DNA of 11,989 nucleotides, taken from Prolixibacteraceae bacterium (GTDB lineage Bacteria > Bacteroidota > Bacteroidia > Bacteroidales > Prolixibacteraceae). The DNA lies in the NCBI GenBank assembly GCA_003537645.1, contig DPRM01000120.1, forward strand, positions 24,033-36,021. Direction: 5' to 3'. The notes below the pieces were generated by a model. That model had not been told where the DNA came from and did no database searches. It was given only the letters and a program-made list of their open reading frames with translations. The position numbers were made by a program, and so were the translations under genes. Shown here piece after piece: positions 6,681-11,989 of the stretch (the stretch's first letter is position 1; the number at the start of each line of letters is the position of its first letter).

Positions 6681-9600
6681 TTACAATTCAAGTTTCTTTT
6701 CTTTTGGCGATGCTCCCATTTTCAGTACACCAGTAGCGTGGCGGTAAAAATGACCGCGCAAATCTTTGGCATAATCGTTCAGGATTTGGTTGCCCAATCC
6801 GTTGTAATCGCCACAGCGGAAGAGTGCCCGACCCAAAATAATTTCGCGCAGAGCATTGTTTCGCGTGCTGGTATCCGTTCCACTGGCCGGTGTATCCTGA
6901 ATGGCTTTCTGAATGTTCGTCATCGCGTGGCCGGTTACCCCTTTCATTTGCAGCAATTCAAACAATACTTTGGCCGGAAGTTCACTCGCCAGCGTTTCGA
7001 AAGCTACAGCAATGGCGCGGAAATGTGAGAATTCGCTTTCAGGAGTGAGCATTTTTGCCAGACGAATAACTGAAGGCAACACTTCCGGGTTGCGCGATTT
7101 TCCCAGTGCAATTATCAGGCTGTCGAGGTAGCTCATACTCATGCCGAATTGCCCCATTCCGGTGTAGTTCCAGCCTTTGTCCCAACTCTCAAATCCGTCA
7201 ACTGCTTTCTGCAGAACTTCCCAACCCGAATTGTTATCGAGCATTCCGAGAATTCGGGCATACACCAGTTTTTCCTCGAAAGTTGGCACCATATTCAGTT
7301 GATCAGTCAGCACCGGAATGCCTTTTTCACTGTCCCACATTACTATTTCCAGCCCGTCCAGTTCGTGTGTCAGTGTTTTGGCAGCTTTCTGCACATCTTC
7401 AAACTTTGGCGGATAATTATCCTGATCAGTCAAAACCCGTGGTTCAAGACTTTCGATCTGAACCAGTTCTTTCTGCAGTTTTTTAATATCGATGTAGCGA
7501 ATGCGCTGATTGTTGGCTGAAGCCATTGCGGCGCCGATTCCAACAGCATACCCCTGATTTTGCAGGCAAGGCTGCATCCGGATTACCGGCATAGCATCCC
7601 GGTGCGCCGAAGCGCCCAATCCTGTTACCACAATTCCTTCCAGGCCTTTAGGCAGCAAAGCGCGGAAAGGTACATTGGCAACCACATCTACCCCACTGTG
7701 CGCCGGAGGTTTCAGTGCAAAAAACGGATCGACGGTAAAACCGTGGGTATCGAATGAACTTTTGTGAATGGAGATGGTATCGGGATACCTTCTTCCGTTA
7801 TATACATCGAGCACCGAAACCGTAAAATCGCCATTCATCCGGCGGCGTTCTCGCGTTTGAGGCAATTTCCCCAGATCAAACTGATCTTTAAATTTTTCTT
7901 TCCCGACGATAAATGTAGCCCACACATCAATCATGTCCGAGTCATCGGTAAATGTCCAGTCGGTATTGTTGTAAAAATCATTTGGATTCTTCGGTGGCAT
8001 TCCGGCGCCCTGAATTGCCACATTCGTGCCGTCGGTGTAGGAATATCCGGCACCCGCAGCAATGGCAATATCAGCGCTTCCCGTAGAATCGATAATCGTA
8101 TGTGCAAGCACCACACCGCGTCCATAAGGCGTTGAAACGACCACTCCTTTCACCTGTTTATCCACCACATAAGCGCCAATGCCAATCACACCAAACCAGA
8201 TATCGCCTCCTGCTTTGCCGATTTCGCGACGGAACCACTCGGTTTTCCAGTCGAAAACCCATTCTTCCAGACTCTTTTTCTGGCGCGGGTTATCGCCACC
8301 CAAAACTTTCACTCCCGCATCCACTTCGTTGGTGAAACCATGCCGGTAACCGTGGTAGTAACGGCCAATCATGCCCTGTGTACCAATGCCTCCCAAGCCG
8401 TGCAGGTATTCAATCACCAGTGTTTTGGCGCCATTTCGGGCTGCTCCCAATCCTGCAGGAGCCCCGGCTGTTCCGCCGCCCATCACCACCACATCCCAGG
8501 TTCCGAGTACCGGCAAATGGGTCGGTTCAGCTTTTACCACGCCAATGTTCAGTGTTGGGCGTAAACCGGCAAGCAATTCGCCCACGTCGCCGGTTTTGGT
8601 TTCCTGAAGGGCTTTCCCGGCCACGATCAGTTTGGCAACATCTCGAACCAAAACAGTTTGCAATGCAGCTTCCTCGCCAATGCGTTCACCAATGCGGATC
8701 ATTGCGCCAGGCTGCAACAGCTGCTCTGCCGCTTTTCTGGAAATATCAGCACATCCACCCAATACAAACAAGCGTTCTACTTTTTTAGGCTGAAATGCTT
8801 TTAAACTGATATTTTCCAGCTCGATAGTTTCTTCTGTAGCACTTTTCTGCCCCACCATCGGATCGGGAGGAATTTGAAACAGCAAATCAGATGCTTCCAC
8901 CTGGTTCGGGTCCCAGGTCAGGTCGCGGGCAATCTGCTCGGCTCGGGCAAACGAAGCCATCGAAGCATCGGGCATGTCAACCGTGACCCGGTATTCGTAA
9001 ACCGGATAGGTTTTATCTTTAACCTGAATTTTTTGCGTATCGTCAACCAGCGTTAATCCGGATGCACTTTTGGGATCGTTACCCACCACAATGTAGCCAA
9101 ATTCTTGTTTTCCTGAAGGATAGTCGGCGAATTTAGCTGCTGACATTCGGGCTACCATCGCGCGAGGCGTAGCATCAATCACGGTTTTAGCCAATACCAC
9201 CTGACGACCAGCCCGGTTGGAAATAACTACCCCGGCAATCTTTTTATTCTCGTCATAAACCAAATCGGTCACATAGGTGGAATACAGAAAACCTATTTTG
9301 TTGCTGATTAATTCCTGATCGAGTGTGCGTTTGATGAGCATGGGTGTTGGCTGACCACTTCCGTACAGTTTTTGCCCCAGCTCCGACTTGGTTGAACCGT
9401 TAAAAAAGCGGTAAGTTCCGCAAAGGTCTTCGCCCAGGTAAGGTTCCTGCGCTGCCAGAAAAACGGATGCCCCTTTTTTAGCGGCAGTTACAGCAGCAGC
9501 AACTCCGGCAGCCGATCCGCCAACAACCACGACATCCACTTTGTAGGCTACCGGAATATCGCGTTCCGATTGAAAACAGTATTTGATGTGTTGAAGACTG

Positions 9601-9692
9601 GCGGCATTGGCTTTGTTGACAGCCCACCATCCGGAGGTAGCCACAAATGCAGTTCCGGCAGCGGTTGTCCGGAGAAAATCACGACGTTTCAT
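6681..9692 (-). CDS. Tat-exported double FAD-dependent oxidoreductase with helical C-terminus
   Basis: 1003-residue protein with no assignable substrate. The N-terminus MKRRDFLRTTAAGTAFVATS carries a twin-arginine signal (RRDFLR), with cleavage near ANA at 30, so it should be folded in the cytoplasm and exported with its cofactor. Two FAD-binding oxidoreductase units follow. Unit 1 (about 52-345) has VDVVVVGGSAAGVAAA, VIDATPRA at 171-178 and a closing segment LFVLGGCADISRKAAEQLLQ. Unit 2 (about 398-725) has WDVVVMGGGTAGAPAG, IIDSTGSADIA at 533-543 and the closing MQPCLQNQGYAVGIGAAMA. Unit 1 lacks the glycine of the second FAD motif, which unit 2 keeps. Residues about 740-1003 form a helix-rich, HEAT-like region. 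Family relatives are FAD_oxidored-type proteins; the reaction is unknown. The start was chosen by the Tat signal. A strong hairpin lies about 70 bp upstream, which separates it from lolA. Confidence 0.85.
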   Translation of the reverse strand: MKRRDFLRTTAAGTAFVATSGWWAVNKANAASLQHIKYCFQSERDIPVAYKVDVVVVGGSAAGVAAAVTAAKKGASVFLAAQEPYLGEDLCGTYRFFNGSTKSELGQKLYGSGQPTPMLIKRTLDQELISNKIGFLYSTYVTDLVYDENKKIAGVVISNRAGRQVVLAKTVIDATPRAMVARMSAAKFADYPSGKQEFGYIVVGNDPKSASGLTLVDDTQKIQVKDKTYPVYEYRVTVDMPDASMASFARAEQIARDLTWDPNQVEASDLLFQIPPDPMVGQKSATEETIELENISLKAFQPKKVERLFVLGGCADISRKAAEQLLQPGAMIRIGERIGEEAALQTVLVRDVAKLIVAGKALQETKTGDVGELLAGLRPTLNIGVVKAEPTHLPVLGTWDVVVMGGGTAGAPAGLGAARNGAKTLVIEYLHGLGGIGTQGMIGRYYHGYRHGFTNEVDAGVKVLGGDNPRQKKSLEEWVFDWKTEWFRREIGKAGGDIWFGVIGIGAYVVDKQVKGVVVSTPYGRGVVLAHTIIDSTGSADIAIAAGAGYSYTDGTNVAIQGAGMPPKNPNDFYNNTDWTFTDDSDMIDVWATFIVGKEKFKDQFDLGKLPQTRERRRMNGDFTVSVLDVYNGRRYPDTISIHKSSFDTHGFTVDPFFALKPPAHSGVDVVANVPFRALLPKGLEGIVVTGLGASAHRDAMPVIRMQPCLQNQGYAVGIGAAMASANNQRIRYIDIKKLQKELVQIESLEPRVLTDQDNYPPKFEDVQKAAKTLTHELDGLEIVMWDSEKGIPVLTDQLNMVPTFEEKLVYARILGMLDNNSGWEVLQKAVDGFESWDKGWNYTGMGQFGMSMSYLDSLIIALGKSRNPEVLPSVIRLAKMLTPESEFSHFRAIAVAFETLASELPAKVLFELLQMKGVTGHAMTNIQKAIQDTPASGTDTSTRNNALREIILGRALFRCGDYNGLGNQILNDYAKDLRGHFYRHATGVLKMGASPKEKKLEL

Positions 9693-9760
9693 TCAGTTTA
9701 GTTTAGTTTCTTTAATTCGCTAAAAATAGGAGAAAAAAATTTGAAGTCTTAAAATTAGCA

Positions 9761-9801
9761 AAACTAAAAAGGCAATCAGATTGAGATTGCCTTTTTAGTT
9801 T
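9761..9801 (-). terminator. Strong intrinsic terminator with a perfect 17-bp stem
   Basis: AAACTAAAAAGGCAATC (9761-9777) is perfectly inverted at 9785-9801 around a 7-nt loop. The G/C core GGCAATC is flanked by A- and T-tracts, so it can act on both strands. Both neighbouring genes lie on the minus strand, so it most likely stops minus-strand transcription coming from the remnant/lolA side. It ends about 70 bp before the oxidoreductase start codon. Confidence 0.8.
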
Positions 9802-9888
9802 CAACTTATTTTTAATCCTCCGTTTTTTTTTCCCTGCAAAGTACTTCCCATGTTGCAATTCCGCATTCCCGGTGCTTTTCTGCATCTG

Positions 9889-10026
9889 TTATTTCAGGTC
9901 ATCCAGATAAATAGTGTAAACGCATAGCGGATTGGTGTGATGCTGTTTACAGACCGAGGCGGCCATCCGGTTCAAGAAGTTGTAATTGCCTACCAGCCAT
10001 TTCGATTCGCGTTTTCCGGATATCTT
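9889..10026 (-). pseudogene. Coding-looking remnant, possible C-terminus of a broken gene
   Basis: A 45-codon open frame ending in TAA has protein-like composition, rich in Trp, Tyr, Asn and Cys: KRESKWLVGNYNFLNRMAAS, and further on CVYTIYLDDLK. It is preceded in frame by a stop and has no start codon near its beginning, the first ATG being internal. In another frame just upstream (10058 down to 9990) a short ATG-started stretch reads MIDQQFARVDKR, followed by YPENANRNGW, and also looks protein-like. Joining the two by one frameshift near 10020 would give a continuous small protein. That and the terminators on both sides suggest a decayed small gene downstream of lolA. I do not recognise the family. 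It could also be chance; judgement rests on composition only. Confidence 0.35.
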
Positions 10027-10080
10027 TTATCGACTCGCGCAAATTGCTGATCAATCATTTTGATGAATTTATTATCAATA

Positions 10081-10108
10081 AAAAAGGAGCCTTGCAGCTC
10101 CTTTTTTT
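10081..10108 (-). terminator. Terminator after the LolA-like gene
   Basis: AAAAAGGAGC (10081-10090) pairs with GCTCCTTTTT (10097-10106) around a 6-nt loop. On the minus strand the stem is preceded by an A-run and followed by TTTTTT, only a few bases after the lolA stop codon. It is the mirror of a T-run on the plus strand, so it could act in both directions, but only minus-strand genes flank it. Confidence 0.8.
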
Positions 10109-10111
10109 ATT

Positions 10112-10762
10112 TTATCTCATATCAACAATCTCAATTCCCTTGTATTTCGAAGGATCAAAAACAAAGTCTGAATCTTTAAAAACTTCGTCAGTTTTAAACT
10201 GACTAATGGATACTTTGTAATTATTGCCATCTTTTCCGGTCATATCCGCACCACGAATCAACATCTTCGGTTTATCAATCATGAGTTTAATGCTGCTTAT
10301 CTCACCGGTTGGCTTTTGGGGTGTCAGATTGATATTGTACACCGGAACACCGCCATCGACGGTCTCACTTACATATTTGTAATTGAAACCTCTTTCGTAA
10401 ATAGTAAAAATTCGGGTAGGATCCATTAAATCATCGGTTTCTTCATCCAGATTCGAGATACTTACTTCGTTAGAATTAACCATGTAAGTCCAGATTGTTT
10501 TACCGTCGCAAGTCACCTGTAATCCCATTTGAGGAATATTCAACTTGTATTTTTTATTCTTCAGAATAATTGTACCACTGCTCTTCTCCTGAATATTCTG
10601 AGCTTTATTATTCATCTCAAATGAAAATTTGGCTTCGATCGATTTAAGCGACTGTGTGGTTTTGGTTACTTTTTCAAGTATTTCTTTTGCTTTTGCATCT
10701 TGCTGGCCATAACCAGATACTACAAAAAAGGAAAGAATTGCAATTAAAAATATTGTTCTCAT
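10112..10762 (-). CDS. lolA: LolA-like outer-membrane lipoprotein carrier protein
   Basis: 216-residue periplasmic protein of the LolA family. LolA accepts lipoproteins released from the inner membrane by LolCDE and hands them to the outer membrane. A Sec signal peptide is clear (MRTIFLIAILSFFVVSGYG, cleavage near residue 19-20); no lipobox cysteine is present. The rest fits the half-open beta-barrel fold: a helix with AKEILEKVTKTTQSLKSIEA, alternating strands such as SSGTIILKNKKYKLNIP, TCDGKTIWTYMVNSNEVSIS, then IKLMIDKPKMLIRGADMTGK and the end FVFDPSKYKGIEIVDMR. It starts 24 bp after the ftsK stop, and this gene pair is common in Bacteroidota, so the two are probably co-transcribed. Sequence similarity to proteobacterial LolA is low by eye, so the function is assigned by family and context. 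Confidence 0.85.
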   Translation of the reverse strand: MRTIFLIAILSFFVVSGYGQQDAKAKEILEKVTKTTQSLKSIEAKFSFEMNNKAQNIQEKSSGTIILKNKKYKLNIPQMGLQVTCDGKTIWTYMVNSNEVSISNLDEETDDLMDPTRIFTIYERGFNYKYVSETVDGGVPVYNINLTPQKPTGEISSIKLMIDKPKMLIRGADMTGKDGNNYKVSISQFKTDEVFKDSDFVFDPSKYKGIEIVDMR

Positions 10763-10786
10763 TTTTTTACTTTAAATAATATTGTT

Positions 10787-11989
10787 CTATCTCATCCCAT
10801 TCAATAATTGTTCCAAACTATATTCATCCTGAAGCAACACCTGCCTGGCCTTGCTTCCTTCGCTCGGACCAACAATGCCTGCAGCTTCGAGTTGATCCAT
10901 AATCCTTCCGGCGCGGTTGTAACCGATGGAGAATTTTCGCTGAATCATTGAGGTTGACCCCTGTTGATTGCTAACCACCAAACGAGCGGCATCGTCAAAC
11001 ATTTCGTCGCGGTTTCTTAAATCAACATCTCCGTTGCCGCTTTCGGTCTCACCTACATAATCGGGAAGCAGGAAAGCAGTTGTATAACCTCGCTGATCGG
11101 AAATAAATTCGCAAATACGTTCAACTTCCGGAGTATCAACAAACGCGCATTGTACGCGGGTCATCGTACTTCCGCTCGACACAAGCATATCACCTTTGCC
11201 GATCAGCTGATTGGCGCCGGGAGTATCCAGAATTGTTCTTGAGTCGATCATCGAAGCAACTTTAAAAGCAATTCGGGTCGGGAAGTTCGCTTTAATTACA
11301 CCGGTAATAATATTGATCGACGGACGCTGTGTGGCAATTACCATGTGAATACCTACAGCACGCGCCAGCTGGGCAATACGTGCAATTGGCAATTCAACTT
11401 CTTTTCCGGCTGTCATGATCAAATCGGCAAACTCGTCAATAATAACAACGATATATGGCAAGAACCGGTGACCTTTTTCAGGATTCAGACGGCGGCCAAT
11501 GAACTTGGTATTGTATTCGATAATATTACGAACGTGAGCTTTTTTCAGCAAATCGTAGCGTGAATCCATTTCAATATTTACTGAATTCAGAGTATTTTTA
11601 ACTTTCTGAATATCAGTAATAATTGCATCTTCTTCGTCGGGCATTTTAGCCAAAAAGTGCTTTTCGAGCGACGAATAAAGATTAAGCTCCACTTTCTTCG
11701 GATCGATCAAAACAAATTTCAGCTGCGAAGGATGCTTTTTGTATAGCAACGAAGTGATGATCGCGTTCAAACCTACCGATTTTCCTTGCCCTGTAGCACC
11801 CGCCACCAAAATATGAGGCATTTTGGTCAGATCGACCATGAACGTTTCATTCGAAATGGTTTTCCCCAAAGCGATAGGAAGTTCGAAGGTTGTTTCCTGA
11901 AATTTCTTTGAGCCAATGATCGAACGCATTGATACAATTTCAGGTTTCTGATTCGGAACTTCGATACCGATAGTTCCTCTTCCGGGAAT
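10787..11989 (-). CDS. ftsK: FtsK/SpoIIIE DNA translocase (5' partial)
   Basis: C-terminal 400 residues of FtsK; the frame runs open through the right edge, beginning PGRGTIGIEVPNQKPEIVSM, so the internal ATG at 11929 is not the start and the membrane part lies outside. FtsK pumps DNA at the division septum and helps resolve chromosome dimers. The RecA-like motor is intact: Walker A GATGQGKS at 11777-11800, FVLIDPKKVEL, Walker B IVVIIDEFADL, then HMVIATQRPSINIITGVIKA and the downstream GKGDMLVSSG. The C-terminal gamma winged-helix domain that reads chromosome polarity sequences is present (SMIQRKFSIGYNRAGRIMDQ, LEAAGIVGPSEGSKARQVLL). lolA follows 24 bp downstream on the same strand. Confidence 0.97.
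   Translation of the reverse strand: MPGRGTIGIEVPNQKPEIVSMRSIIGSKKFQETTFELPIALGKTISNETFMVDLTKMPHILVAGATGQGKSVGLNAIITSLLYKKHPSQLKFVLIDPKKVELNLYSSLEKHFLAKMPDEEDAIITDIQKVKNTLNSVNIEMDSRYDLLKKAHVRNIIEYNTKFIGRRLNPEKGHRFLPYIVVIIDEFADLIMTAGKEVELPIARIAQLARAVGIHMVIATQRPSINIITGVIKANFPTRIAFKVASMIDSRTILDTPGANQLIGKGDMLVSSGSTMTRVQCAFVDTPEVERICEFISDQRGYTTAFLLPDYVGETESGNGDVDLRNRDEMFDDAARLVVSNQQGSTSMIQRKFSIGYNRAGRIMDQLEAAGIVGPSEGSKARQVLLQDEYSLEQLLNGMR

Larger units (their letters stand above)
9693..10111. other. Spacer between the FAD oxidoreductase and lolA
   Basis: This 419-bp spacer holds, from right to left on the minus strand, the lolA terminator (10081-10108), a coding-looking remnant (9889-10026), a stretch with A/T-rich and 9-A homopolymer sequence, a strong hairpin terminator (9761-9801) and the A/T-rich leader of the oxidoreductase gene. 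That leader includes ACTAA direct repeats just before the start codon. No convincing promoter was identified for the oxidoreductase; TAGTTTTG at the edge of the hairpin fits a -7 box but has no matching -33 element. Confidence 0.5.

Noticed and set aside
8378..8788. 136-residue plus-strand open frame inside the FAD oxidoreductase
   Set aside because: Antisense shadow of the oxidoreductase frame, with Arg/Pro/Ser-rich composition typical of such shadows.
9712..9885. 57-residue minus-strand ORF starting MQKSTGNAEL with a Lys/Arg-rich middle
   Set aside because: It reads straight through the 17-bp terminator hairpin and a 9-A run, and its C-terminal half is only the translation of A/T-rich leader; composition does not support a real protein.

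Overview
The window looks like a piece of a Bacteroidota chromosome, probably from an anaerobic or facultative marine/gut lineage such as Marinilabiliales/Prolixibacteraceae (lineage is inference). The signs are an RnfG-RnfE-RnfA gene order, a FtsK-LolA gene pair, a short CstA, a secreted GH42 beta-galactosidase, A/T-rich gene starts mostly without Shine-Dalgarno sequences, and one promoter-like site of the Bacteroidota TTG-N19-TAnnTTTG type. All genes but one small remnant are recognisable at family level.

Layout. Plus strand, 1-2664: the 3' end of an rnf operon (rnfG cut by the window edge, then rnfE and rnfA), a spacer with a GTCATT-rich stretch, an intrinsic terminator, and a membrane protein of the nucleoside-recognition/Gate family. 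Minus strand, 2665-11989, read right to left: ftsK (cut at its 5' end by the right edge), a LolA-like outer-membrane lipoprotein carrier, a terminator, a short coding-looking remnant, a second strong terminator, a 1003-residue Tat-exported double FAD-dependent oxidoreductase, a 260-bp spacer with inverted repeats, the CstA transporter, and the GH42 enzyme. The two blocks converge at a terminator near 2696-2730.

How the genes work together. RnfG, RnfE and RnfA are membrane subunits of the ferredoxin:NAD+ oxidoreductase that couples electron transfer to Na+ or H+ translocation; all four cysteines expected for the RnfA/RnfE membrane [2Fe-2S] cluster are present. FtsK and LolA are spaced 24 bp apart and are likely co-transcribed. 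GH42 has its own candidate promoter, so it is probably not just a read-through product of cstA. I see no shared pathway linking the oxidoreductase, CstA and GH42; all fit a polymer/organic-nutrient scavenging lifestyle, but that is only context.

I do not see a clear undescribed multi-gene system, CRISPR array, RNA gene or intact mobile element. The items most worth a second look are the tandemly duplicated FAD oxidoreductase with its C-terminal helical extension, the remnant reading frame between lolA and the 17-bp-stem terminator, the repeat-like spacer at 6481-6600, and the internally duplicated Gate protein that starts directly after the rnf terminator.
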